The notes: generated from the letters alone by a model not told the origin. A stretch of 64,000 nucleotides of DNA from Desulfitobacterium chlororespirans DSM 11544 (GCF_900143285.1 NZ_FRDN01000004.1:499878-563877); one strand, 5' to 3'. Shown: positions 45,925 through 55,620, counted from the stretch's first letter. A program made the numbers and translations.

Positions 45925-46423
45925 AATTTTGAGTACACCTCCAAAATTTATTGACCATACCGAAAGGTAATGATTGCTAATCTCAAAAATTATTAATAAA
46001 ATGAAACATTATGATAAGATTAATTCCAGGGGAAGTTCAGATAATTTCTTATTTTTGCGATAAAAATTAAAATATCCTATTTAATTTTTTAACAATAGTT
46101 CAATACCTCCTATTAATTTAAATTATTTCTAAAATCAGCAACCATGTCGTTTTAATTATATAAATAAATTTTTTTTATCGGAAGCATCACATTTTCTTAT
46201 GATTAATAGGTAACTTTTAGTTGCATCATCTTTGATGACCTTTATATTAAAACAGCAGCGTTGCCTAAAGCTAACAACCCCAAAAATGTCAAAGTCTAAA
46301 CCAGCTCGAATTCAAGCAAAAACAACAAAAAACGACCATGTTCCTGATTAACTCTATCAATGCCAATAAAAAGTCCTTATAATAAGAGATAGGGCAGTCC
46401 TCGCCAAATCCCTGGCCTCGATT
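45925..46423. promoter_or_regulatory. AT-rich divergent control region
   Basis: Very AT-rich DNA between the MFS and LysR genes, where the LysR protein is expected to bind. No single operator could be fixed by eye. No intact gene. Confidence 0.4.
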
Positions 46424-46642
46424 GTGAAATTCAAAACTAGCAACACATCGGCTCACTCTCTCACCAGTCATGCTCAACTTCAAGACTATACCCGCTTTAC
46501 AAGAGATCTGTGCGAACATCCAGAGCGCCCCCTTGGTCAAGCCATCGGATTAGAAAGCATGAGCCACAGTCAGATTTCCCGAAGATTAAAGCGCTTGCCC
46601 TCTAACGTTTCAGAAATGCTCTTTAAAACTCACTTTACATGA
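46424..46642 (+). mobile_element. Transposase fragment (IS4-like relic)
   Basis: A 72-residue frame reads HAQLQDYTRFTRDLCEHPE and LESMSHSQISRRLKRLPSNV, resembling the N-terminal region of IS4-type transposases. The catalytic part and terminal inverted repeats are absent. It marks a past insertion at the boundary of the cluster. Confidence 0.5.
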
Positions 46643-46688
46643 AATCACTCAAAAGCAAGAGTATGGGAAGGGGAGGTCTAATTGCAAA

Positions 46689-47594
46689 ATGCAGGTAGAA
46701 TATTTTAAATATCTGGTAGATTTAGCAGAAACCAAATCGCTCAGCCAAACAGCGGAGAGATTCTTTATGACCCACCAGGCTATTAGTAAGGCAATAAAAA
46801 AAATTGAGCATGATTTTTCAGTCAATTTATTAATTCGCACAAAAAAAGGCATCGAACTAACTGATGCCGGTAAAATTTTCATTAATAAATCTTCGGAAAT
46901 TTTAGAGAAATATAAAGAGCTCACTGAATTACTGGAACCATTTCAGATTGAAAAAAAACAATCAGTTCGCGGAGAATTTGCAATCCTGACTATTCCCAAA
47001 TTTTTAGAGATTAATTTGCCTTCGATAATTACCAGTTTTTATTCAGGCTTTCCGGCTTTAAATATTTCATTTAAAACAGAATCTCATCAAAATATTTTGT
47101 TTGGCCATGAATATAATGATTCTACTATTGGACTAATTGCTATAATGGAAGAAGATTTGCAAAATGAATCTTTTAGCAAATCGATTGAGTCAAGAAATCT
47201 AAAAATAGAAGTTATCTCATCTTCTAAAAACATATTGATCATGCACAAGAACTCAAAATGGGTAGATCTTGATTCTAATAACATCAATATTAACTCAATC
47301 CCTAAAATCCATTTTGGATATAGTATTAAGTTACTGCCTGACAATTACAGGGGCAATTATATTGTATCTAATTTAGAATCTATGAGAAAGCTTGTATTAA
47401 ATAAACAAGGTGTAGGAATTCTATCCGAATTTGAGTATAAAAACTTTTTTCATAAATCTGCTAATATCTTTACCATGCAAATAGATGAAACTATGGTAAG
47501 TCCCCTTGCCTATGCATACATTATCAAACAGCAAGACGCGATACCTCCTTATATGGAGAAATTTATTAACTTATTTAGAAAATTTCTTTCCTGA
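46689..47594 (+). CDS. LysR-family transcriptional regulator
   Basis: 301 residues. The N-terminal winged helix is typical: VEYFKYLVDLAETKSLSQTA, then MTHQAISKAIKKIEHDFSVN and GIELTDAGKIF. The effector domain is divergent. The gene is notably AT-rich compared with those around it, a sign of transfer together with the neighbouring cluster. Divergent from the MFS gene and so its likely activator. Confidence 0.9.
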   Translation: MQVEYFKYLVDLAETKSLSQTAERFFMTHQAISKAIKKIEHDFSVNLLIRTKKGIELTDAGKIFINKSSEILEKYKELTELLEPFQIEKKQSVRGEFAILTIPKFLEINLPSIITSFYSGFPALNISFKTESHQNILFGHEYNDSTIGLIAIMEEDLQNESFSKSIESRNLKIEVISSSKNILIMHKNSKWVDLDSNNININSIPKIHFGYSIKLLPDNYRGNYIVSNLESMRKLVLNKQGVGILSEFEYKNFFHKSANIFTMQIDETMVSPLAYAYIIKQQDAIPPYMEKFINLFRKFLS

Positions 47595-47615
47595 CCCTTC
47601 TCTTGTAAGTTCATA

Positions 47616-47701
47616 GCCATAGCAAATCCATTATCCTTCGTTGGGGCTCTGGCAATGGGATTAAGCATAGCCGCTATAACCCTTTTGAGAAATAAATCAG
47701 G
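47616..47701 (+). pseudogene. Possible transporter C-terminal relic
   Basis: The plus frame reads IANPLSFVGALAMGLSIAAI then TLLRNKSG, like the last helix of an MFS protein, with no start or other helices. It ends in the signal-peptidase hairpin. Weak evidence. Confidence 0.3.
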
Positions 47702-47704
47702 GTG

Positions 47705-47738
47705 TGTGGTAAACGTTTGTATCTAGACGTTTACCACA
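47705..47738 (-). terminator. Hairpin holding the signal peptidase stop codon
   Basis: Perfect 12-bp arms TGTGGTAAACGT and ACGTTTACCACA with a 10-base loop. The last codons and the TAG stop (47725-47723) of the signal peptidase gene lie inside it. Confidence 0.65.
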
Positions 47739-48298
47739 TACCCTTGAACTTTAACCCCGAAATGTTCCAAAGGCCAATAGCGGAAAAGGGTTCTCCCCGT
47801 GATGCTGTCCATAGGCAAAAAGCCCCACTCCCGGGAGTCTTTGCTATCATTGCGGTTATCCCCCATCACAAAAACGTACCCTTCCGGAACCACCACCGGT
47901 TCCATAGTTTTAATCTGAGGTTCCGCCAGATAAGGCTCATCAATAGCCTGCCCGTTAATATAGGTCTGATGATTGCGGATTCCCACAGTATCCCCGGGCA
48001 GAGCGATCAGCCGCTTGATAAAATCATCGGAAGCATGGGCTTCGCTTGGCGGGTGGAAAACAATAATATCTCCTGGATGAAGCTCACCGAAATACTTGAA
48101 AAAGAATTTATCCACGATGAGCCGGTCCTGAAGCTGAATTGTCGGCAGCATGGAGCCGCTGGGAACATAACGCGGTTCGATGACAAAGGTGCGAATCAGC
48201 CAGGATAAAGCAAAAGCGATAACTATAACCACGACCCATTCCAGGATGTTGCGGACTGTGCTTTTGCCGGTGGGTTTGATATTTTTTGCGTTTTCCAT
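47723..48298 (-). CDS. lepB: Signal peptidase I
   Basis: 191 residues from ATG 48298, 5 bp after GAGGTG; the in-frame GTG at 48307 overlaps that site. Serine-lysine type: one membrane helix (WVVVIVIAFALSWLIRTFV), then PSGSMLPTI with the catalytic Ser, and DDFIKRLIALPGD with the catalytic Lys. FVMGDNRNDSKDSREWG is the conserved box E. Cleaves signal peptides of exported proteins outside the membrane. The symbol lepB (sip) is the usual name for the family. Confidence 0.93.
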   Translation of the reverse strand: MENAKNIKPTGKSTVRNILEWVVVIVIAFALSWLIRTFVIEPRYVPSGSMLPTIQLQDRLIVDKFFFKYFGELHPGDIIVFHPPSEAHASDDFIKRLIALPGDTVGIRNHQTYINGQAIDEPYLAEPQIKTMEPVVVPEGYVFVMGDNRNDSKDSREWGFLPMDSITGRTLFRYWPLEHFGVKVQGYVVNV

Positions 48299-48416
48299 GT
48301 TAGTCACCTCATTTTAGAAGCTGCTGCTCCAAAGTCGTTTTTAGCCACAATCACAAAGGTTCTCCGTTCGGCCACACAATCATTCACTCCATGTTCCCGC
48401 CCTTTCTTTAATCAGT

Positions 48417-49484
48417 CTAATGCCGGTATGCCGACGGGCGATGGGTGAGAACAGGCAGCCTGAAGTTAAACCGGGTCCCAACCCCCACTTCACTTTCCAC
48501 CCATATTTCCCCTCCGTGGTTTTCGATGATCTTTTGACAGATGGCCAGGCCCAGTCCCGCGCCCCCGAAGCTCCTGGAGCGGGATTTTTCCGCCCGGTAA
48601 AATTGCTCAAACATATGGGGCAAATCTTCCGGGGCTATGCCTGTCCCATCATCCGTTACGGAAATATGCAAATCAGCCCCCTCCACTTTGGCTCCAATAG
48701 CTATCGTTCCTTTTTCCCCCAGATATCGTCTGGCGTTGCTGATTAAATTATCAAACACCTGGGCGACCTGGTCCGGATTGGCCTCAATGGGCACCGAGGG
48801 AAACGGTCTGGCCAGCAGCAGTTGAACCGGCTGATCAACAAATTCCAGTTCCACAGGGGCAAGGGTGGATTCCAGCATTTCCTTGGCATCCCAGAGGCAG
48901 AAAGCCCCTTGGGAATCGTCCATGTCCAGCTGGGAATACTCAAAGAGCCTTTCAATCAAAGTATCCAGCAGCGCGGTTTTATTCTTAAGCACACTCAGAT
49001 AGCGGTTCAGTTTCTCCGGATCATGAACGGCTTTCGGCAAACCTTCCACATATCCCCTGATGGAGGACAACGGAGTTCTCAAATCATGAGAAATGCTGGC
49101 AATCAGCTCTTGGCGGGAATGATTCAAATGATTTTGCTGTTCCAGGGAAGTCTTTAAGTTCTGCCGCATCAGGTCAAAAGCCTCACATAAAGCTCCCATT
49201 TCGTTTTCCCTTTGATAAGGGATGGAAAAGTCCAGATTCCCCTCGGCAATATTTTTGGTAGCTTCCAGCAATTGTTGCAGTGGGAGCAGATAATTCCTGG
49301 TCAGATACCAGGATAAGACTGCAAAGTAAACCACAAAGGGTATCCCGATTATGACAATTCGTAAAGATATATCTTGCCTGCCGGCATCCAAATTACTGCC
49401 AACTGCCGCCGGAGTCATTAACACCGGAATCAAGAGGATAACAAAAAAGGACAGGATGAATTTTACCCGAATATCCAGCTTCAT
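48417..49484 (-). CDS. Sensor histidine kinase
   Basis: 355 residues from ATG 49484; this start overlaps the response regulator stop as ATGA. Two membrane helices near residues 10-65, a HAMP segment (LLEATKNIAEGNLDFSIPYQ), the H box ISHDLRTPLSSIRGY, N box DQVAQVFDNLISNARRYL, G1 VTDDGTGIAPEDLP and G2 GGAGLGLAICQKII. There is almost no extracytoplasmic loop, so it probably senses within the membrane, as do kinases of peptide-antibiotic detoxification modules. Sits downstream of the hybrid ABC operon. Confidence 0.92.
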   Translation of the reverse strand: MKLDIRVKFILSFFVILLIPVLMTPAAVGSNLDAGRQDISLRIVIIGIPFVVYFAVLSWYLTRNYLLPLQQLLEATKNIAEGNLDFSIPYQRENEMGALCEAFDLMRQNLKTSLEQQNHLNHSRQELIASISHDLRTPLSSIRGYVEGLPKAVHDPEKLNRYLSVLKNKTALLDTLIERLFEYSQLDMDDSQGAFCLWDAKEMLESTLAPVELEFVDQPVQLLLARPFPSVPIEANPDQVAQVFDNLISNARRYLGEKGTIAIGAKVEGADLHISVTDDGTGIAPEDLPHMFEQFYRAEKSRSRSFGGAGLGLAICQKIIENHGGEIWVESEVGVGTRFNFRLPVLTHRPSAYRH

Positions 49485-50181
49485 TTTGCCCCTCCGCTGA
49501 ACTTGTAGCCCACGCCCCAAACGGTTTTGATAAAGTGGGATTGGCGGGGTCCGCTTCGATTTTTTCTCTCAGTTTCTTAATGTGGACGGTCACGGTATTT
49601 AAATCACCGCTTTCATTAAACCCCCAAACATTGGCAAAGATTTGCTCCCGGGTCAAGACCTGATTGGGGTGCAGGGCCAGAAACCGCAACAATTCGAATT
49701 CTTTGGTGGTCAGCTCCAGAGGACGGCCGGCCAAGACCGCCTCATACCCCTGCACATCAATTTCCAGACCGCTGTATGACAAGAGCCGGGTTTTGGGCTC
49801 GGGAACAGCGCTCATCTTGAATCTGCGCAATTGAGCCTTCACCCTGGCCACCACTTCACCGGGGCTGAAGGGCTTGACAATATAGTCGTCCGCCCCCAGT
49901 CCCAAGCCGAGGATTTTATCCACCTCGGCCTTTTTCGCGCTTAACATGATGATGGGGACATTGGATTCGGCGCGGATCCTCCGGCAGACCTCCATCCCAT
50001 CAAGGCCGGGCATCATGATATCCAGAATCACCAGCTGGGGCTGGTTCATCCTGAACAGCTCCAGGGCCTCATGACCATCCCTGGCGACCAAAGCCTCATA
50101 CTGTTCGTCGCTTAAAAAGTCTTTGACCAGTTCCGCAAGCTCTACCTCATCGTCGGCGATCAGAATTTTTTCTTTTGTCAT
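49481..50181 (-). pseudogene. OmpR-family response regulator, frameshifted near the end
   Basis: The receiver domain is complete: IADDEVELAEL, VILDIMMPGLDG with the phospho-Asp, and LSAKKAEVDKILG. A winged helix follows (PLELTTKEFELLRFLALHP). Near 49537 the run of C is one base short: after EADPANP the frame reads TLSKPFGAWA, while one added C gives HFIKTVWGVGYKFSGGAK and a TGA that overlaps the kinase ATG, giving 233 residues. As written the frame ends at 49393. The damage hits the end of the DNA-binding domain. Start ATG 50181 with GGGAGGGG. Confidence 0.85.
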
Positions 50182-50375
50182 CCAGACACCCCTCCCTTAG
50201 GTTAGCATGTCCTTTTTTCTAAATAGAACAAGCTCGCGACAAACAGGCAAAAAGACGTAATCGAGCTGCAGAATTTACATTCTTAATTATTACAGCCAAA
50301 AATAAACTACCACCTTGGCAAAAGTGAAAAATTACTATGTAATTTATGAAAATTTGATAAACTCGCGTTTGAACT

Positions 50376-50404
50376 AAGAGCACCGAACTGCTCGGTGCTC
50401 TTTC
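50376..50404. terminator. Terminator after the hybrid ABC operon
   Basis: AGAGCACCGA and TCGGTGCTCT are perfect arms with a 5-base loop, 40 bp after the binding-protein gene stop. No other gene lies in 50182-50445; the response regulator promoter must be here. Confidence 0.7.
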
Positions 50405-50445
50405 GCTCACATTAATTTTTCAAGATCTATTAAAAACCTTGGCGA

Positions 50446-51825
50446 TTATTCATTTAAGTAGGTGCTCACCCTGTCCTGAATCAATTGGGCAGTCACTTCC
50501 GCTGTCTTCTGTCCTGTAAAGAAGGCCGCGGTTTCCTCCTGAACAATGGCAATAATCTTCTGATCCGTTCCGATGTAGACCTTCGCTTGACTGAGCAGGT
50601 TTTCCAGATAATCCACATCCTCCTGGGTGGGGGGCTGCAGTGTTATTGATTGACCGGGAATGCCGTCCTCCTTGATCATCATTTTCCCACCTCTTGTTTG
50701 GATAGCCTGGGTGAAATTCTGGGCAACCTGGAGAAGCACACTCTTATTAATCGGCATTCCTCCCTGAATCATCATCTCATCAGAGACCAAAAATTTCAAA
50801 AATTCCCAGGCCAGTTCCTGATGGTCCGATTGACTGCTGATCCCATACAGGGAGTCCGTGGCAAAGGACACGTTTCCGGGGGGCTTTAAAAGCTGAACAC
50901 CCTCGCTGAAAATCGCTTTGGTCGTTTGCAGGGCCCAAAACCCTTGGAGAGAAGTGAAATTAAAAACAAGTTTACCCCGGGCGGCCATGTCCATAATGTT
51001 GGTCTGGGCCGTATCCGTATTCACCAGTTTGTGGTCAATCAGATAGTTACTTAAGGAAAGTAAATCAAGAAATTCCTGACCGGTAAAATTGGCAGTCTTC
51101 TTCTCCGGATCGACCAGTTTAGCATAGTTTTCTTTAACCAGCGTCTCAATCAGTCTTTTTTCATCCATCCCGGCCAAGGCATACATCTCCTGGGTTTCCC
51201 CGTTTTGGTTGTCGTTCATGATCTTTTCCGCCGTCTTGACAAAATCGTGCCAATCCCAGTTGCTATCGTCGATTGACACCTGAGAATCAGCCAGTAAGGT
51301 TTGATCGGCGGCAATCATATCGATGCTGATATTAACCGGCAGCCCATAGAGTTTTTCTTTATACTCTAAAGCCTTGAAAATATTCTGGTAGTATTTACTG
51401 CTGTCGAAGCTTTGATCCGACTGCATCAGTCCGCCCAAATCAACTAAAAGATTCTTATCCGCATAGGTCTGATAGGGCAGGTTATTTAATAAAATAATAT
51501 CGCTGCCCTGGCCGGACATGAGCTGGGTATTCATAGCCGTGACATATTTTTCAATATCCCCGGACTCCGCCGCCCTGACACCTTCACCTCTTTCCGAAGT
51601 ACTGGAGGTGTATTCTTTCACTTCCACCCTAACGCCGGGATGAAGTTCCGCAAACTTTTTTACTGCCGTATCCAGGTACGTATCTTTGCTCACCACCGCA
51701 ATGGTCAGGGAATTAGGATCATTTGCTCCCCCGGCAGCCTGAGTATTGCCGCAGCCGGCAGTAAATACCCCTATGCCGAAGACCAGAACCAGGCTTAAAA
51801 CAACTCCGCATTTATTTTTGATCAT
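50446..51825 (-). CDS. Extracellular solute-binding lipoprotein (family 1)
   Basis: 459 residues from ATG 51825. Lipoprotein signal with lipobox FTAGC. The mature part begins LTIAVVSKDTYLDTAVKKFA and follows the maltose/glycerol-phosphate binding-protein pattern (SGQGSDIILLNNLPY, YGLPVNISIDMIAAD, LAWEFLKFLVSDEMMIQGG). It should deliver a solute to the two permeases encoded at the start of the operon. Last gene before the terminator. Confidence 0.9.
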   Translation of the reverse strand: MIKNKCGVVLSLVLVFGIGVFTAGCGNTQAAGGANDPNSLTIAVVSKDTYLDTAVKKFAELHPGVRVEVKEYTSSTSERGEGVRAAESGDIEKYVTAMNTQLMSGQGSDIILLNNLPYQTYADKNLLVDLGGLMQSDQSFDSSKYYQNIFKALEYKEKLYGLPVNISIDMIAADQTLLADSQVSIDDSNWDWHDFVKTAEKIMNDNQNGETQEMYALAGMDEKRLIETLVKENYAKLVDPEKKTANFTGQEFLDLLSLSNYLIDHKLVNTDTAQTNIMDMAARGKLVFNFTSLQGFWALQTTKAIFSEGVQLLKPPGNVSFATDSLYGISSQSDHQELAWEFLKFLVSDEMMIQGGMPINKSVLLQVAQNFTQAIQTRGGKMMIKEDGIPGQSITLQPPTQEDVDYLENLLSQAKVYIGTDQKIIAIVQEETAAFFTGQKTAEVTAQLIQDRVSTYLNE

Positions 51826-51858
51826 CAAAACACCCCTTTTCCTTTAATTATTCAAAAT

Positions 51859-52965
51859 TCAGATATTCACCCCACTTTCCTGATCGAAAAAATGGGCCTT
51901 GGCCATATTAAACCCCACCCTGACTTCCTGTCCGGTTGCGGCGCGCAGCTCCGGACTCACCCTGACAACCACCTCTCTGCCGGCGATCCTTACATAATGG
52001 TAAGTTTCCGCCCCTCTTAATTCGCTGAACTCCAACCTCCCGGGCAAAGTACACTGAGGATGAAGGTCCAAAAAATCTCCGCTGCCCCAGAGATGCTCCG
52101 CTCTGATCCCCAGGACCACTTTCCGGTCCAGATACCCCTGCCCCTTTAACCTTTGTCCTACGGCAGCGGGAACAGGCAACAAGGCATCGGCCAGTTGGGC
52201 ATAAATACAGCCCTTTTCCTCGATCATTAGAACTTCCAGAAAGTTCATCCCCGGGCTGCCGAGAAAACCGGCCACAAACACATTGACCGGATGGTCATAG
52301 ATGGCCTGGGGGCTGTCGATTTGCTGGATCAGGCCGTCCTTCATCACCACGATTCTGGTGCCCATGGTCATGGCCTCGGTTTGATCATGGGTTACATAAA
52401 CAAAGGTTGTCTGCAGATTTTTATGGAGCTTGGCAATTTCTATTCTCATCTGGGTTCTCAACTGGGCATCCAGGTTGGACAGCGGCTCATCCATCAGGAA
52501 GACCTTGGGTTTCCTGACAATGGCCCGCCCCAGGGCCACCCTTTGCCTTTGCCCGCCGGAAAGTTCCTTGGGTTTGCGTTGGAGAAGATCTTCAAGTCCC
52601 AGAATCCTGGCCGCTTCCTGCACATTTTCCCTGATCTCAGCCTTGGGCAGCTTTCTCAGCTTAAGCCCAAAGGCCATATTGTCATAGACCGACAGATGGG
52701 GATAAAGAGCATAATTTTGAAAAACCATGGCAATATCCCGGTCCTTGGCAGCCACGTCATTAACCAGCCGGTCATCAATATATAATTCACCGGCTGAAAT
52801 TTCCTCCAGCCCGGCCACCATCCTTAAAACGGTTGTTTTGCCACAGCCGGAGGGACCTACCAGGATTAAGAATTCCTGATCCTTTATTTCCAGAGAGAAA
52901 TCCCTGACTGCCGCAACCCCGCCGGGGTAGGTCTTAGCTAGATTTTTCAGATGTAAACCCGCCAT
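51859..52965 (-). CDS. MsmK/UgpC-type ABC ATPase
   Basis: 368 residues from ATG 52965, placed by AGGAGGG at 6 bp; TTG 52983 contains that site. Walker A GPSGCGKTT, signature LSGGQRQR, Walker B FLMDEPLSNLDA and switch THDQTEAM are intact. The C-terminal TOBE/regulatory domain of about 130 residues is the MalK-type OB fold. It should energise the sugar-type permeases; whether it also drives the MacB-core protein is open. Overlaps the MacB-core gene by 32 bp. Confidence 0.92.
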   Translation of the reverse strand: MAGLHLKNLAKTYPGGVAAVRDFSLEIKDQEFLILVGPSGCGKTTVLRMVAGLEEISAGELYIDDRLVNDVAAKDRDIAMVFQNYALYPHLSVYDNMAFGLKLRKLPKAEIRENVQEAARILGLEDLLQRKPKELSGGQRQRVALGRAIVRKPKVFLMDEPLSNLDAQLRTQMRIEIAKLHKNLQTTFVYVTHDQTEAMTMGTRIVVMKDGLIQQIDSPQAIYDHPVNVFVAGFLGSPGMNFLEVLMIEEKGCIYAQLADALLPVPAAVGQRLKGQGYLDRKVVLGIRAEHLWGSGDFLDLHPQCTLPGRLEFSELRGAETYHYVRIAGREVVVRVSPELRAATGQEVRVGFNMAKAHFFDQESGVNI

Positions 52966-54364
52966 CCGCTGCCCTCCTATCAATAAAAGTGACCACGGTT
53001 AAAAATACAGAGCTGAATATCAGCAACACCTCCCCGGTCTCAATCACAAGGGGCATTTTGATGAGCCATAGCAAGGCAGTGCCCAGGCTTAAGGCGGCCA
53101 GCAGGAAAATACTGCAGAACACTTCCACTTTGAGCAGTTTTTCCTGCAACAGCCGGGTCTGGTAAAGTCCCAGCAAAAACAGCGGCCAACCCAGAAAGAT
53201 GTTTAAAAACAAATTCCAGTTACGGACGGTATTCAGGATATTCAACTGAACTTCTCCAGGCGGTGCTGCATAACCGGCGCTTTGCATCCCGGTTTCAATC
53301 CCCTTCTTAATGAGGTCGGCCCAAAATGAAACATCAATCAGTTCATTGGGGATGTTTTCCGGCGGAATATATAAGGTAAAGCTGATTGATTTCCATATCA
53401 GCAGCATCACGGCAGCAAGCGCTGATACCTCCGCCATACCGAGCATAAGGCTGGCGGCGTCCCCCTTGATCATCTCCCACCAATACTTATCCCGGAGTCT
53501 CAGGCGGCAGAAACGAGCAATACCCTTTATTTTTCGTCTGAGCAAGCTGAAAAGCATTACCATGGCCACCGTCCCCGCCAGGAAATTGCGCAGCAGGTTC
53601 CCTTGTTCCATCAGAAGACCGGCCAGATTATAATCGATGATTTTGTAGTTTGCCGGGTCCTGGCCGACGGAGGCCAGGGCCGTTGCCAAAACAGCGGTAT
53701 TGCGGCCTGTGGTGCCGGCATCCTTGGTTGCCACTGCCAATGAGGTTATGCGGGCATCCGCTTCCAGTTCCAACAGTATTTTCGCCGGTATGTACACTGT
53801 GCCGTAGCCCCGGTCTGTCAGAGTCCCGATCAGGGAACGGTCCTTCCCGGCCACTCCGACTATTTTAAATTCCCGGCCATACAGTTCTATCTCCAGGCCC
53901 ACCACATTGCCGTTCTGAAAAAGAGCCTGGGCCAGCTCTTCATCAATGACGGCCACCTGCTGGTTTTCCTGTTCGAAGCTCAAAAAACGGCCTGAGCGCA
54001 GGTTCATTTGCTGGAATTGAGCATATCGGTCATTCACCCCCAGCACCTGGGCCGGGCTCTGATTCTTTTGATAAGCGGCAGAAGTTGAAGCTTCCATGGC
54101 GTAAGCCAGATCGTAGTCCCGGAGGCTGTATTGGCTGAGCTGCCTCAGATCCTGCAGGGAAAAAGACCCTTCTTCCGGCTGATGGGAGTCGCCCAGCCAG
54201 GTGGCGGTGATTTTGCCGGTTTGGTGCGGGCCGCCAAGATCCGCCAATTGAGCGGGCAGGGATGGCCCCAGAAGGGTGCTCCAGGTTAAGACCAATAGTC
54301 CCAGGCCCAGAACAAGATAGGCCGGGTAGGCTGATTTATCCTGTTTCAATTGAGCCGGTTTCAA
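52934..54364 (-). CDS. Membrane protein with MacB-type extracytoplasmic core
   Basis: 476 residues, start TTG 54364 overlapping the adaptor stop (TTGA). One N-terminal helix (AYLVLGLGLLVLTWSTLLG), then an outer domain resembling the MacB core (LGVNDRYAQFQQMNLRSGRF, VGLEIELYGREFKIVGVAGK), and four to five C-terminal helices. The usual FtsX turn with a REIGIRKA-like motif is not seen, so it is a divergent or partial permease. Encoded between a MacA-like adaptor and a MalK-like ATPase. Confidence 0.75.
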   Translation of the reverse strand: MKPAQLKQDKSAYPAYLVLGLGLLVLTWSTLLGPSLPAQLADLGGPHQTGKITATWLGDSHQPEEGSFSLQDLRQLSQYSLRDYDLAYAMEASTSAAYQKNQSPAQVLGVNDRYAQFQQMNLRSGRFLSFEQENQQVAVIDEELAQALFQNGNVVGLEIELYGREFKIVGVAGKDRSLIGTLTDRGYGTVYIPAKILLELEADARITSLAVATKDAGTTGRNTAVLATALASVGQDPANYKIIDYNLAGLLMEQGNLLRNFLAGTVAMVMLFSLLRRKIKGIARFCRLRLRDKYWWEMIKGDAASLMLGMAEVSALAAVMLLIWKSISFTLYIPPENIPNELIDVSFWADLIKKGIETGMQSAGYAAPPGEVQLNILNTVRNWNLFLNIFLGWPLFLLGLYQTRLLQEKLLKVEVFCSIFLLAALSLGTALLWLIKMPLVIETGEVLLIFSSVFLTVVTFIDRRAADGGFTSEKSS

Positions 54365-55527
54365 TTTGCCCCCTCCTTCAGAACTCTGTCCCCGTCCTCC
54401 ACCGGTTTATTGCTTTGCCACACCACTTCGCCCATCACCCCATCTGTAAGCGCGGACATTTCACGATCGCTGTCTTCCACATTGACGTTTACCTTTTGCA
54501 GATAGTTCTCCGTCCCTAAAGGCCCTTTTCTTGATTCCAGAACGAAGACATAGGAGCCGCTGCTGTCGTCATAAACCGCACTGTTCGGTACGAGGGTATC
54601 GTAAGGCTTGGTTTTTTTGCTTAAATAGATTTCGCCCTTTTCGCCGCCGGTCAGGCCTTCCAGAGAGACGTCGATCCACAGATCCTTCTCCTCCCCGTTA
54701 TGCCGGCTGTTTTCCACTATCTTGTCGATTGTTCCCTCGGTTTTCTGATCCCCCAGGGAGAGAATATTCACACTCACCGTATCTCCGGGTTTGACATAAT
54801 CAAGCAAATCCTTGTCAATGGACACGATCAGCCGGAACCCCTGCCCCAGGTCAGCCAATTTAAACAAAGGCAGGGAGCTATTGGTCATCGACCCGGTGGC
54901 AAAATTCAGTTCTGTGATCAGGCCGTCCACAGGCGCTGTATACACGCCGTTGTCGGCCACCTGTTGGGCCAGGGCAGCCACCTTTCTGGCGTGTATTTCC
55001 AGATTAAGCTGAATGTCCTCACAGTGTCTTTGCGCGTCCGCCAGGTTCTTGGCGGCGTTTTCCAGGTTTACCGCTGTTTCTGCTCCATGATCAAACAGGA
55101 CCTTCAGCTTATCGTAGTCCCCTTGTTGTTGCGCCTGCTCTGCCTGGGCCCCGGCCAGGGACAACTGGAGCTGCCGGTAGCGGGCCTGTTCATCCTGATA
55201 ATCCGACTTCAGACCGTCCACGTCCAGGATGATGATGGGCTGGCCTTTACTGACCCTGTCCCCCTGCTCCACCCTGACCTCCTTGACCCGCAAATTGGCA
55301 TCTGCGTATTCCTCCCGGGTTGATTTGACCTCCACCGTCCCTTCCCCGAATATTTCTTTGATTAACGCCCCGTTGGTTGGCCGGACCGTTTGGACCCTGG
55401 GCAGAGCAAAGTTATTGATGGTATTGGAGAAGAACGTCAGCCCGATCATCGTCATCAGGAACAGCAGGCTCAACTTTCCGATCACCTTTTTTCTTTGCGC
55501 ATCACCTGCGATTGCTTCATTCCCCAA
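54361..55527 (-). CDS. MacA/HlyD-like adaptor of the hybrid operon
   Basis: 388 residues from TTG 55527 (GGGAGACGGG upstream). Anchor helix LSLLFLMTMIGLTFFSNTIN, first lipoyl half LRVKEVRVEQGDRVSKGQP, coiled-coil hairpin about residues 105-195 (Gln/Ala-rich), second lipoyl half YTAPVDGLITELNFATG and a beta-barrel. Typical of single-membrane efflux adaptors. Its place inside a sugar-importer-type operon is unusual. Confidence 0.88.
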   Translation of the reverse strand: MGNEAIAGDAQRKKVIGKLSLLFLMTMIGLTFFSNTINNFALPRVQTVRPTNGALIKEIFGEGTVEVKSTREEYADANLRVKEVRVEQGDRVSKGQPIIILDVDGLKSDYQDEQARYRQLQLSLAGAQAEQAQQQGDYDKLKVLFDHGAETAVNLENAAKNLADAQRHCEDIQLNLEIHARKVAALAQQVADNGVYTAPVDGLITELNFATGSMTNSSLPLFKLADLGQGFRLIVSIDKDLLDYVKPGDTVSVNILSLGDQKTEGTIDKIVENSRHNGEEKDLWIDVSLEGLTGGEKGEIYLSKKTKPYDTLVPNSAVYDDSSGSYVFVLESRKGPLGTENYLQKVNVNVEDSDREMSALTDGVMGEVVWQSNKPVEDGDRVLKEGAN

Positions 55528-55620
55528 TTTCCCGTCTCCCTTCCTGGACTAGTGCAGCGGCGACACAATAGCCCTTGTCGAGTAAATGTGCAAGAATTTA
55601 TAGAGCAAGGCCCTCCTTGC

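Noticed and set aside
46289-46540. 83-codon minus-strand frame in the LysR control region
   Set aside because: No ribosome site; overlaps the better supported transposase fragment on the plus strand.
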